Assembly (NCBI RefSeq): GCF_001653235.2
Contig: NW_019154046.1
Location: 310,001-374,000, forward strand
DNA: 64,000 nt
Direction: 5' to 3'
Source: Pochonia chlamydosporia 170
Taxonomy: Eukaryota; Ascomycota; Sordariomycetes; Hypocreales; Clavicipitaceae
The notes beneath the pieces are model-generated. The model did not search any database, was not told where the DNA came from, and saw nothing but the letters and a program-made list of their open reading frames with translations. Positions 46,638-57,399 of this stretch are shown piece by piece (position 1 is the first letter of the stretch; every line of letters begins with the position of its first letter). The position numbers and the translations under genes are program-made.

Positions 46638-48139
46638 TCAAGGCTGAAGATATTGCACATCATCGTCCTCCTCAGATGTCCACAACATCCTCCCCTTGCA
46701 TACATGTTCCTGAGCATACGAGCGATATCTATCCAAGATGTCAGTCTTAGCCATACCGACTTTCTGCTCATCAAAGCTAAAATGGGCCGCTACACCTCCT
46801 CCGGCAGCCACCACAACTATCGAAGACATTAGCCACACAACAGACTTCCAGGGGCACAACGAGTTACTTACGACGTCCCAATTTCCGCGGCATCTTCACC
46901 GCAAAGTAGTCTTCATCATCCTGACCGATCGGCTTAACAGCATTGATATCTCTGCCGGTAATCGCGATTAATTGGATACCCATTCGCAGGTCTTGATAAT
47001 CCCAAGTGTGAAACCGATATCGCCATAGCTCATCTCTCTCCATGTTCTGGAAAAAACTGTAATGCTGCTGTGCGCCAACTGCCCAATTCCACCAGCCGCT
47101 ACTTGTGTAAGCGCTGTACGTTGTTGAAGCTATTGGTGTTTTATCCAAGACATGATGGTTTTTGTGCAAGACCGGCAGCCATCGATGCTTTCGACCCTCT
47201 GGAGGAGACCATTCAGTAACATTGAAGTCATCAGGTCCGCTCCATTTGGGTAGTAGAGAGGCGCGCCAGTTGACTACTTGCGGGCCATGTCTGTCAATAT
47301 TCTCGGGGTAAAAGGTCTTATTCTCTGGCAAATACGGGTGTACTGCTCCCAGTCCCCAATGCAACCAGCTGCTAAGAGGCTGATTGATAATATTGGCTCC
47401 AACAAGAAAATAGTCCGGCCGTGTAGCCCTAGTGTGAACCATGGACATGATTGTAGTGTCTTCAATAAAAACCTACACGGAGATGAGCAAAACGGCCATT
47501 GTGCAGCGTCTCATCAACGTCACGTACGATGTCAGTGTCCACCTTGATATATAGTATGTCGTCTTCAATAGTATCGTATGCGCTTGCAAAGGCCTTTTCA
47601 GTAATCTTCACTTTTACTCGTTTGTAGTCCGGCTCGGAGTTGATGAGCCTATCAAGGAAGGCCAAGTCCGCTCGATCATGGGTCCGTTGCAGCCAGATAA
47701 CCTCGTCGAGGAGTCCACCGTTTTTTGCAAGGTTACGCTGTGCATCAGGATTAACAGGATGATAAACCAAGCCTTTACTGGTTCGATTGATGATATTTTT
47801 GCCTACCTTGAGATAACAGTCTAAAATAGAGGCTTGTTGACGTCTACCATAGAACACAAGACCAACGATTTTCAGTATCTGCGATTCTTCTCGCCACCGT
47901 TGTATATCGGATCGCATTTCATTGCAGGACTTGATATTGTATTGGAATGGTTGATTGAGCCGTGCAGTTCTGGGTTCTCGTAATGTTTGGGTAAAGAAAT
48001 AGCCGGAGAGTGCTAAGAGCGCGAGCGCCGTTCCCAGCAGTGATCGCCTCAGCGTCGGGCTAAACATGGCGATCCGGTAGCAATCCGTGGCAGTAATGCC
48101 AGTTGACAAAAAGAACACCAAGATCCAGCGCATTCTCAT
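46638..48139 (-). CDS. Type II membrane, glycosyltransferase-like fungal protein
   Basis: Exons 48139-47528, 47472-46872 and 46816-46638 add to 463 residues; a second Met (48067, MFSPTLRRSLLG) would give 439. A hydrophobic anchor (LLGTALALLALSGYFF) follows a short N-terminus, as in Golgi type II enzymes. The central part has ILKIVGLVFYGRRQQASIL, DEVIWLQRT and DILYIKVDTDIVFIEDTTI, whose DTD fits a metal-binding DxD, then FLVGANIINQPLSSWLHW and a conserved Trp-rich C-terminus. I know this as a widespread fungal family usually called glycosyltransferase-like; substrate unknown. The neighbour at 48831 has the same orientation and general layout. Confidence 0.75.
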
Positions 48140-48830
48140 AGAGTATTAGCCTCCTACTCTTGACAGGAGAATCCAGAAAGTGTCAGAGGAAGATTCTTCT
48201 TCTGTGGCGGGCATCGATCCTTCAGCTCTCGAACATTGTAAAAGGGGCAAGTTGTATGCCAATACCTGCCACGTGCTCTGGGATATGACTTATTTTGTTG
48301 GCTAATGGAGTTAAACTATGACCGCCTAGTTGACGTACGGTGTTTGGCATCCGTGCCAGTCCTTGGCTTCTGGTCCCACGGCGCCAGGCTCTCGCGGGCA
48401 CGCGTTATCGAGATACGGACTAGATGACAGTCCAAACCCATTCGTTATGTTTAGTGTCCCAGATCAAGATGTCAAATTTTGCTCTCGTTTTAGTGCTGGG
48501 CGAAATGTACTGCTTGAGATCTTCACCAGGAATTTATTGCGTCTCTTTTACATCACCATGCAAAAAGTACGGCTCTCTACCTCGTATGCCCCAGATTGAA
48601 TAGATTTGCGATAGAAACTACACTTTTACCCGGATATTATTATTTTATGTACTACCATGTCAAAGATTTGATGGTTGTTGAATGGCTGGTTATGATGATA
48701 TACCATAGAATGGCGCGTGTAATAGGAGGCATCCAAGCATATAGCTAAACCTGCCCTCTCCCATGTTCTCAGAAAAGCTCTTACTATCTGTTGACTTTCC
48801 AAATTGTTGAAAACGAAACCATTGTGCTGA
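48140..48830. other. Intergenic, 0.7 kb
   Basis: Lies between two minus-strand glycosyltransferase-like genes. No gene recognised. Confidence 0.35.
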
Positions 48831-49685
48831 TTAACATAGCAGAGTATTCGCAGATAGGCTCAAAGCCGGGTGCTTTCTGGTCAGTGCCTCGCTAGAAAGA
48901 GTTACTTCCAGCGCGGGTATCCGTAGGCTGTATTGATCAGGAGAGGGTAGTGTCTCCGAAAACATTTCTTGCATCGCCGACCGTGATACTAAGTAGCCTG
49001 ACCGGCCCTGTGCGAACGGAAAGATGCCAGGGCGGCCAACATAGTGCGGTTCTCCTGGGTCGAGGCGCCATAGCCATTTTCTCACTCTTGAATATAGAAC
49101 ACAAGTGTTATGATCGATGAACAAGTACCAGTCGTCGTCTGGTCGCACGTCGAATGCCCGTTTCGCTGTAACAAGGTTGTGATATCTGTTGTCCGTCCAA
49201 GAATCGTCCGCAACCTCGTGGCATGAGCATTTTCCACTCTTCGCAAGACATCTCTGGTGGCAAAAGCTTGGGATCGTTGGGGGTATTTGCCCATCGATCT
49301 CAATGATCTGACCAATATGGCTTATCACACTGGACACTCCATAAGATGGAGAAGACTTTGGAATGCAGATAGGCATGATCTGCACATTGTCGTCAGAATC
49401 CGTGCCGAAGCCCCGATTTCCTATGACCAAAAGTACTCTGGACGCTTCCGAGACAGTGCCACAGGCATGGCTTGTTGTGGCAGGATCCAGGCTATTGTTA
49501 TTTGGCTCATCGTAGGAGCCTCTACACCGGCCAAAGAACGTATTCCTTCTTCTTCCACAAAGTGGGTTTAAGCTGTTGGGCGTAAACATCAGAATCGTCA
49601 TGAAGACAATCGCAGATACCACAACGCCACGTATTCGTCGACGATCGCCTGGCAGTTTAGTGTGCTGCTGCTCCTTGCCGGCCAT
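48831..49685 (-). CDS. GT31-like glycosyltransferase, shortened
   Basis: A single exon of 284 codons. A type II anchor (GVVVSAIVFMTILMFTP) follows a basic N-terminus. The core WYLFIDHNTCVLYSRVRKWL, then RLDPGEPHYVGRPG and GRSGYLVSRSAM, matches the fringe/GT31-like fungal pattern, where the usual motif is FIEADTYI followed by W. Here the acidic pair is DHN instead of EADT, so metal binding may be impaired. The family normally extends well past the SRSAM block with a Trp-Gly-Asp region; this copy ends about 50 residues later in unrelated sequence (SSEALTRKHPALSLSANTLLC). It may be a truncated or decaying copy, although the frame itself is intact. Confidence 0.6.
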   Translation of the reverse strand: MAGKEQQHTKLPGDRRRIRGVVVSAIVFMTILMFTPNSLNPLCGRRRNTFFGRCRGSYDEPNNNSLDPATTSHACGTVSEASRVLLVIGNRGFGTDSDDNVQIMPICIPKSSPSYGVSSVISHIGQIIEIDGQIPPTIPSFCHQRCLAKSGKCSCHEVADDSWTDNRYHNLVTAKRAFDVRPDDDWYLFIDHNTCVLYSRVRKWLWRLDPGEPHYVGRPGIFPFAQGRSGYLVSRSAMQEMFSETLPSPDQYSLRIPALEVTLSSEALTRKHPALSLSANTLLC

Positions 49686-50809
49686 CTTTTGAGGTGTCTA
49701 AGAGTATACCACTTGCGTCTTGAAGGAAGTGGATGAAGACTGACAGAGAGGCTTGTACAGCGGTGACAGACAGGTGAAGAAGTGATGACGAAAGTTAGGG
49801 GCGTGCAGTCGGGACGCGACAAGAAGAGAACGTCCCTCTTGTGCGGTGGCTTGTCGTGGTTACACTTTCTCTCTGACTCCTTGTTCCTCTCTTTCGCCGA
49901 TGGTTAGTCCCTCTCCTGACACAGTAGGGATCAAGAGATTTGACCTCTCTTCTGTCTGTTGGTATGAGTTCGTCGCTGCATCGCTTACGCGAGTGCGTGA
50001 CGTGGTGGCTACACCCAACTTGACCAACAAGGAAGAGGCGGAGACATGAGTTGCACCGTTTTGGGTGACCAACCAGTAAAGATAATCCCGTCATGTATGT
50101 ACTTCGTAATTGCAAGGCATCACGGACCAGCTAGCAAAATGAGTGTGGCCTCCTGCATTCCTCCAGCCCGGACCAAGCTGCTGTGGGACGAAAGGGGCAA
50201 GAAACCAGAAAACTTGAAATTTCGTCGTGCCATAGAGACACCTTGCGCTGTAAATAAGACTCTCAAGGCTTCTTAAGTGACAACCACAGCGTGAAGTGAG
50301 ATATTTGGAGCTACCCAAGCATGACTTTCGTTTCAATGGATGCAACTGCTTCGGTTTGTTATGGAGCGACGAGCTGTTTGTGATATGTCATTAATGTGGT
50401 GGCATTGCCCAGGAACAAGGGTCGTTCGAACCTTGTTCGCAGAGTGACCAGTGTTCTTCAAATATCGACCAACATTGTTATTGAATAACGAGCTTGGTAT
50501 AACCTGCATCAAATGTCAATTTACCGGTCTGAACGATTCCGGCAAGCGCCGACTTCATCACACACACTAACACAAAGAAACAAGGCCATTGCAGAAAAAG
50601 AAAAAAGTATTTTGCAAACATCTCTACCGAGGTCTTCATGATTAGCTAATTACGTGCATATCCATCGTTTTGGCACCCCGGCAGAGGATCGATAGAAACG
50701 AAGTTGAAGCTTGCCTCCCCATTCCAAGTCACATGACCCTCCAGTTTCACGCGGGAGTCTTGTAGAGGTCAAAGAGTCGCATGGATCGCCAAACATACTG
50801 GCTGCTTAC
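49686..50809. other. Intergenic, 1.1 kb
   Basis: Several overlapping Arg/Ser-rich short frames but no recognisable gene. Left side is the promoter of the GT31-like gene. Confidence 0.35.
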
Positions 50810-51649
50810 CTATCCAAGGCAGACAGCAGTACCAGAGCGGCACTTCCACACGAGCTCAGGGGAACCCATCCACTGGAAGTAACCCGCCTCATATCGCTTA
50901 CACTTGGAGTCCATCTGACCCAGTGCGTAGTTGATGTCCTGAACATCTAGGTTCCCAGAGCTATGGGGGGCGTTGATGCAGTAATAGACGTATACGCCAC
51001 GGCTATTATAGCCAAAGTAGTCAGGTTTATCGCTGGAAAATCAGTCACGACCGGAGCCAGCCCAGTTTTTCAGCGATACAACATGTCAACGAGAGAAGGT
51101 TCAATATTGCTTGCTTTTTCTAACCTTCCTTCCAAGGGACCTTCCTTTCCAACGGAAATAAGGTTCAATATTCAATGCTTTTGTCAAACCTTCCTTCCTT
51201 CAGCTTTCCCTTCCAATGTCAGAAAAGTCCCTCAAATTGGTCTATAAAAGGAGGTCATTTTCCCCTTCTTTCCATCAGTCAGTCAGACAGTCAAGCAGAT
51301 AGTCAGTCAGATAGTCCAATTCAATCAGTCATTTCCTTTAATCCCTCAATTCCATAGCTATTCCTAGCGATACAACAGCATCGTCAACACCCCCGTGGTC
51401 GAGCAGGTATCCCCAGCAGTCAATCTTGCGCTTTTCGATAGCAAAGTCAGACCGCCTCTGTTGGTCCTGTGCGTCTTGAGTAAGAGCGAAGGTGTACCTT
51501 TGCCCAGTTTCCAGGGAACTCACTGAGGTAAGGCCGTTGGCGTGAGTGATACATTTGTAAGGACCGTCAGGGAGATTTTTCATGCCGGCCCAGCGCTTGG
51601 CAGTGGTACATCCAATGATGAACGCCAAGGTGAAGACCTTCAATTGCAT
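50810..51649 (-). pseudogene. Small secreted protein gene split by a 282-bp insertion
   Basis: The 5' part (51649-51378) encodes a signal peptide (MQLKVFTLAFIIGCTTAKRW) and IDCWGYLLDHGGVDDAVVSL. The 3' part (about 51046-50810) encodes SDKPDYFGYNSRGVYVYYCI, NAPHSSGNLDVQDINYALGQMD, CKRYEAGYFQWMGS and ends GTAVCLG with a TAG stop. Both halves belong, from memory, to one family of fungal secreted proteins (CWG.LDHGGVD at the front, YYC-NAPHSSGNLDV at the back). Between them lies DNA flanked by a 12-bp direct repeat. Even with the insert ignored, the halves are out of phase and one frame has a TGA at about 51056, so the gene appears dead. A real intron is a weaker alternative: the acceptor-like TTTTCCAG near 51047 does not match any donor in phase. 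Confidence 0.65.
51072..51377. mobile_element. Solo-LTR-like insertion with 12-bp direct repeats
   Basis: The 12-mer AGCGATACAACA stands at 51072-51083 and again at 51366-51377. The 282 bp between them (51084-51365) start TGTCAACGAG. They contain a TATA box (TATAAAA, 51243-51249), a pyrimidine tract, an AGTCAGTCAG-rich stretch (51280-51320) and an internal direct repeat that begins AAGGTTCAATATT and returns about 73 bp later. This is what an LTR (U3 repeats, TATA, R) looks like. The direct repeat is longer than the 4-6 bp target duplication of LTR elements, so part of it may be LTR end sequence. No internal coding region remains. Confidence 0.5.
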
Positions 51650-53496
51650 TTTGACCTCTTGGGGTCTGGTGGTGGCAGTGGAATGGCTGCGGAGATACTA
51701 AGCAAGGAGTACAAGAATGCAAGAAACAATGAGATTCACGAGGTGATTTATACTCTGTCCACAGCACGACGCCTTCATATAAAATGTAGTCTGGGAGGCG
51801 CTGTTTCCCCCGCCGGGTTAGGCGGCACCCCGAACGGGTAAGGCGCCGTTGCCGCCATTGATGCGGTCCACGCCAGAGCCCCACCTCTCAGAACCAGATG
51901 TATAAATAAGTTAAACCTCCCTCCACTTCACAGACTTATACTCTTGACCTCAGTCTCCTCTCAACAGACACTTTTTTTCCCGTCACAGTTTGCATACCGC
52001 CCTAGCTTCACATCCATAAACCCCAGCCCATGTAGATCCTTTTATTTCGCCGCCCTGTTAATGCTCTCCCCTAAGTCACGTTGGCAGCCCTCCGCCCGCT
52101 GTAACCAATCACCAGCTGCCTCCAGACCTAGGCAGAAACCACCCTGCGTGCTTCTTGTCTCGACAGAATAGCTTATTAGAGTCTGTTCTTTCTGATTTAC
52201 AAATGACGATATATAAGGGCTCAACCACATCTTCACACTCGTCATTTTGCCTACGTCCATATGGGTTAGGGACGTCTTAAGACAGTGCTCTTCCCTCCGC
52301 GGCATGGGCCTTAAGATCAACGTTACCGACAACTAACCTAATAGCAAAAATGCCGCATATTAAATATCGACACGTTATCAGTGTTGCCTTAACGAGCTGA
52401 GATGCATGGCGTGTATAGATTTAGCCTAATATTGCGTGCTTAGGGCAATAGGATAGGAACTTTTAGAAATTACGTGATAGCGGACCTGGTTAGTTATAGT
52501 TAGTTATGCGGATACTTTCATGGCACCTCTAGCTTGCATTAAGTTAGAATGCATTAATAGATTAGCATTAATGGTTTTAAACATAATCTTACGACTAATA
52601 ATAACGATAAACTGAGGGTTAGGGGGTAAGGACGCTAGGCACGCATGTGATTACTGAAGTGTTAGGCTAACTTTAATGGTTTTACTAAGTTAGAGAAGGC
52701 TATTTTTACGGCAATATTGACTGGAAGAGAAATATATCCGGAATAAGGCGCGGAAAATATGGCCTAGCATCGTTATAATTAGTGACTAATAACACGACGG
52801 GATGCCAGGGTGCCCCGCTGGACTACTATATCTAATCACCTCGGCTGTATCCTCGAGGAGGCGAGGCCTCTCTGCCTGTGCGATATCTGACTGCTATTCG
52901 GTAAGTTATACTTAAGTATAGTTATGTCAGAGGCCAATACGGTATATAGGGCTGGGCACAAGGGTTATTCGGCATCAGCCGCTATCGCTGTCTTTTTTTT
53001 TTCCCTTGCTCAACGGTATTCTTGTGACTGTTCTGACACTTAGATTGCTTCTAACCTTCATACGATAGAGTCTGTTGGTCTTCATCTGCGGCGACAAAAG
53101 GTGTAGATACCCTCCTTTATAGCAAAATTTACTCTAGAAGAAAATGATCTTATCAAAACCATTGAAGGAGAAGGAGCAGCTTGCATAGACGCAAATTCAG
53201 GAGCAGCATGGCAACCAGTTACATACTCGATCAAAGGAGTCGCTTCAAGTGCGGTACTGCACAAAGTTGAAGAATCGCGAGATAGCGTGACCGACCAACC
53301 ACACTTGGCCTAGTAAGCATGAGTGGCATGTCACTGAGTAGCTAAGAGAGCCGCTGGATGTTAGTTGCTGGCAAACGGACCTGGTAGAACGGACCAGTGG
53401 ATGCTGGCGGGGACATGGCATTCGGGTCTGGTGGACAAGGCCGATCAATATTGACATGTTTTTCAAGACTCTTGTTTTACAAATCAGCCGTTACAT
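51650..53496. other. Intergenic and repeat-like AT-rich DNA
   Basis: A TATA-like element (51777-51784, minus strand) belongs to the broken secreted protein gene. Then comes a GC-rich block with a repeated motif (GGGTTAGGCGGC, GGGTAAGGCGCC, 51815-51845). From about 52350 to 53000 the sequence is TA-rich, with many TAG/TTAG/CTAA words and no open frames, as expected of an old repeat altered by C-to-T mutation. Nothing codable recognised. Confidence 0.45.
51777..51784 (-). promoter_or_regulatory. TATA-like element of the broken secreted protein gene
   Basis: ATATAAAA on the plus strand reads TTTTATAT on the minus strand, about 130 bp upstream of the start at 51649. Confidence 0.3.
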
Positions 53497-54505
53497 TCAG
53501 GCAGCATTAATCTGAAGAAATACCATGAGAACAGCAGAATACCTATTCCAAATTAGCACATGCAATCCAAAATGAACTTTGAGAACTCACGCGGCAGTGG
53601 CAGCAAGAACCTCAAATGGCCTTGCAACTGTCGTACTCGCCAGCAAACTCGTAAACAATAACACAAACCCAGTGATAATCCCAAGCCGCTTAACTTCATC
53701 CCTCACAAATTGTAGCCACCACATTGGCCCAAGCAGCAGAAGGAGCCCCGTTGTAATAATGATGAACGCTACAGACGCATCAAGCCGTGCATTGCTGTAG
53801 TAATTCGTCGTAGCAGATTGTGCCTGGTCTGGCTTCGTTTTTGTTCGGAAAAGGTTGCTTAAAATGATGGGCCTGAATTTCTCTAGTAGGAGTCGTAAAG
53901 GAGATTTATCGTTACGCACAAGAGCGACGACATCTCGGCCAGCTCGAATAAATTCCAGCTCCTTAGCATCAATTGCATGTTCGTGGTTGTAGGCCCAGTT
54001 CTCTACATTTTCTACCTGGTGGTCTTGTGCGGACTTCCAGCTTCTTATTTCGGAGAAGCAACAGACATATTCGTCTAATAGAGTCAGTTGCCAGGGAAAT
54101 TAAATGGGAAAAAAGATGAAATGACATAAACTAACTATACTCTTTGAGTAATATCTTCAGTTGATCGAGGATCTCTAGTCGATGTGGTAGAGGTTCATGC
54201 TGTAGTGAGCTGCAGTCGCCTCTTGCGTCGGAATATTGTTGTCCTTCATGATCAATTTGCTCTAGTTCCTCGCTTAACATGACGATTTGATGCTGCATAA
54301 GTAGGAGGACACGGATGTTCAGCTGGCTAAACCGCCGGAGGATTAGAAAGTCTCCCGATGAGGCCATCCACTTGGAGAACCCAGGATATCCTTCGTATCT
54401 CCAGTGACTTTCGCATTGTTCCGACGGTGTAGAGTCTGGGGGACCATCTGTGGAATTGCCAAGAATTTTATCACCCGATCTTGACATGTTGTTCTCTTCC
54501 ACCAT
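53497..54505 (-). CDS. DUF6594 membrane protein
   Basis: Exons 54505-54136, 54074-53591 and 53542-53497 add to 299 residues. The fungal DUF6594 pattern is clear: GYPGFSKWMASSGDFLILRRFSQL, then NIRVLLLMQHQIVMLSEELEQID (coiled), LLKEYNEY, a long amphipathic helix, RAGRDVVALV, and three C-terminal membrane helices (ASVAFIIITTGLLLLLGPMW; LGIITGFVLLFTSLLA; AYSAVLMVFLQ). The last helix needs the short third exon, with donor GTGAGT at 53590 and TAG acceptor at 53543. The function of the family is unknown. It is common in accessory regions and near heterokaryon-incompatibility genes. The gene looks intact despite its setting. Confidence 0.85.
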
Positions 54506-54924
54506 TACGTCCTCATGTACTCAGGGCCTTTCATGGAAGATACCGTGAATTAGAAAAAGGAATGCTATTTCTCTCAAATGTAGGGCCGAACCCGGGAGTT
54601 AGGCTGATTGCTGAGTCGCTCACCGCATTTTATCGACAGCCTCACTTTGCATTTCCAGTCTTCTAGGCTTCCCTTGCACTGCCACTCAGGGTTGTATTTA
54701 CAGCCGCACACGCACACATGTTTCTCCCCAAAATTGTCCTTACATAACAGTATCATCACCTCCTACGTCGAGTAACTTTCTCAAACCAATTAACTGGAAT
54801 ATTAAATCATTAAAGAGTAAGTACCATTGTCTGGTGGCCCGTTCTTCGATGCTTAGCGTATTGAAATTTTATTAAACAGTCTCCGAGCGCGGCACTTGAA
54901 CCAGGCAAATCTGACAAGACAATT
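54506..54924. other. Intergenic between divergent genes
   Basis: The 419-bp gap holds the upstream regions of the DUF6594 gene and the Cys-rich open frame to its right. Nothing else recognised. Confidence 0.35.
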
Positions 54925-54933
54925 TTGCACATA

Positions 54934-55548
54934 ATGTCAACCGAGTCTCTGGCTCCCTTGTGCTTGAAAATGGACGACTCCAAGACGGCAACTGGGGGAA
55001 TAGAAACTAAAAAAGACTCGAAACGTCGCGCCTCACAGCCGCCGCGACTTTCCCTCGTATCAACCCAATCAATCACATCAAACTCCTCGATTCAATTGAT
55101 CGACACACCCCCGATGACTTGTGGATCTTGCGGGGTGCAATTGGTTCCGAAAACGAGTCCCTATTCTTTGACGGACTCAACTCAACAATCAAAATGTTGT
55201 GAAACTTGTCGTCGGAACTCGAAGCATTTTAAAGACAAATGTGGGAAATTGGATGATCCATTAACGTATTGTGAATATTGTCATGGAAACTCGACTCCAA
55301 CACGCAATGGGTTCGTTCCTGGTACAATGAAGCTGTCAGGGCTCACGGTGAGGACGGATTCGCAGTGTCTCGACTTGGTTGTATCTGAAAGTCAGTTTCA
55401 GATTGATACCACTTCGGTTGATTTCGTACATCAAATTGGTTATGAGGATCAAGTTGCCGAAACGAGTCTCTACAATGGTGTATTTCATGCGAGAGGCCGA
55501 GATCAGGTACCATGCCTCCACCGCTATCAAGCAAAGTCTAGTCAATGA
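54934..55548 (+). CDS. Possible cysteine-pair (zinc-ribbon-like) protein, unknown
   Basis: An open frame from ATG 54934 (MSTESLAPLCLKMDD; another Met lies three codons upstream) runs 204 codons. It has a basic Ser-rich N-terminus and then paired cysteines: TCGSCGVQ, SKCCETCRRN, KCGK, YCEYCHGN. Four CxxC-like pairs suggest one or two zinc-binding ribbons around residues 60-120. The remaining C-terminus is polar. A GTACCA donor near 55507 could start an intron and change the C-terminus. I do not recognise the family and cannot exclude a chance frame, but regularly spaced Cys pairs make chance less likely. Confidence 0.45.
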   Translation: MSTESLAPLCLKMDDSKTATGGIETKKDSKRRASQPPRLSLVSTQSITSNSSIQLIDTPPMTCGSCGVQLVPKTSPYSLTDSTQQSKCCETCRRNSKHFKDKCGKLDDPLTYCEYCHGNSTPTRNGFVPGTMKLSGLTVRTDSQCLDLVVSESQFQIDTTSVDFVHQIGYEDQVAETSLYNGVFHARGRDQVPCLHRYQAKSSQ

Positions 55549-55795
55549 AACCCGTGTTTAGTTTGTTGTTTGCCAGATAGACGACGATTTCAACAGTTAA
55601 ATAATTTGTCTCTTAAGCGAAATTCTGATTTATTTGCAAGTCTAAAGACATCAAACCAAGTACGATCTCAGCTACAGGTAATTTCCAAGTACCTAACCAG
55701 TGTCAGCCAGAGTTCAGGCGCGGATGATCATTACAACACACGTTCCAGCACGGAATATCAGCTCAGCCCAGAGGTCCGGATTTGTTGATTTGAGG
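55549..55795. other. Short gap before the TPR-CHAT relic
   Basis: A 72-codon plus-strand frame (55570-55788) has no domain features; it might be a further exon of the preceding frame. Confidence 0.25.
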
Positions 55796-57370
55796 TCATG
55801 CTCCTTCGATAACGTAATCAACCAATTTACATGCGGAAGCACAGTGCTGCAAGTTTCCCATGATTGAAAACCCGTGCTTCTCCTCTTTCGTGACACCAGG
55901 AAGGTCACACGGTTTGCCTGCGTCTATTGGTAAGGCGTCTGCCGGCGTGGTTGGCATGGTGGCGATCAGAAGCGAGACCGGCGTGCTCTTCGTAATGCGA
56001 GCACGACAATAGGAATATCCAAGAGCTTTAATGGATGGCGTATATGATGAGATAGCCTTACTAAATGCACTCTCCGTAGAACCCAGAGAATGCACCCCAG
56101 CAGCATGGAACGGCATAGAACTGCCAAGCCCCATCCCAATCCACCATATCCAAGGCAGGTTATCTAACATGTGGTCTGTACTAATTGTGTTAAGAACAAG
56201 CTTAACACAGACATCCCACAGCTAGTTAAGGTACTTAAGGTACTCCTTATTCTTCCGCGGCTGCTCCTTCCTGCGCACTTCTCGCCCTGTCTACTTCTTG
56301 CCCAGCTAGGCCTTTGCGTCTAATGCAAGCAGGCGTAATAGGTAAAGAGTGCGGATAGCAGATTTAGAAATAAGAATCGCGTTGCTATAAAAGTCGGTGA
56401 TATTGACTACCACGATCGTGCCGCCTAGAGCACACTCCTGCATCTTAGCCAGCGTCTAACCGAGTAAAAAGCGCTTATAGCCGGCAAAGCGGCAAATCTC
56501 CCTAATATAATCATCAAGCTCAGCCATAGCTTACCGACGCCGGTTTACTGCTTGCTTGCGCCCTATGCCCTGTTCACGGTCGTCGACTGACTCATTGACC
56601 TTATCTCGGAGACGTTCATACCGACACGCGATGTTATAGTAATCGTGTCGCAAAGGCGACAGGTCACCACAACCGTCGACAAGCTAGCCAAGGATAACGG
56701 CACGGCCTCTTTCGAGGCTCTCCAGGGCGCCAGCAGACTAACCGGTTGCAAGCAAGCAAGCATAAACATTTGTAGAAACGCCAGCAAAGGTGGACATAAC
56801 GAATTACTGGTTGCTACGGTCGAGAAGTTTGGTATTAATAGCCGGCAAAAGGTCAAGAACGTCCTGGCTAAGCGGGATGGCGGCGTCAATCTTTGACTGT
56901 ATGGTGAGTAGTGAAAGACATTAGGCCGCAGCTTGGACTCGGTGGAAAGGAGTGGCAGCCTCGCAGCTCCAGGCGGCCTAGAGGTGCGAAGAAGCCTCCT
57001 CTAAGTCTACTATCTCGCCTGTCCGCTCAAACCGGCTTGCAAGCTTGTTTCCAAGGTTGTTCAGACAGGCTGCCCGGTTTAGATGGTCGGCTAGTGTCAA
57101 GTCGACCACTTGCCTAGCCAGTATAATCGCTTCCTCTAAGTCGGCTATCTCGCCTGTCCGCTCATACCGGTTTGCAAGCATAATCCCCAGGTTATTTAGG
57201 TAGGCTACCCGGTTTAGATAGTCAACTGGTGTTAAGTCAACCGCTTGCCTAGCCACTGTCATCGCTGCCTCTAAGTCGGTCATCTCGCCTGTCCGCTCAT
57301 ACCGGCTCTGAAGCTTGTTTCCCAGGTTGTTTAACCAGGCTGCCCGGTCGGGATGGTTGGTCGGTGTCAA
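55796..57370 (-). pseudogene. Decayed TPR-CHAT protein gene
   Basis: Read on the minus strand from right to left, the 57370-56978 part encodes three clean 42-residue TPR units (for example LNNLGIMLANRYERTGEIAD). These continue into the usual linker (HLxAAWSCEAATPF; SKIDAAIPLSQDVLDLLPAI), then a DDYIREICRFAGYKRFLLG block, IVVVNITDFYSNAILISKSA and, at 56170-55796, the CHAT core WIWWIGMGLGSSMPFHAAG, STESAFSKAISSYTPSIKAL and SLLIATMPTTP. CHAT is a caspase/separase-like protease domain; its usual catalytic His lies in the FHAAG motif, which is kept. Many in-frame stops interrupt it, several fitting CAG-to-TAG or TGG-to-TAG changes. The 3' end is lost after about 55796 and the 5' end after 57370. 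In fungi such proteins are tied to NLR-type cell-death systems. Confidence 0.75.
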
Positions 57371-57399
57371 CGGAAACAGTTGCTGCCTTGCAGGGCATG

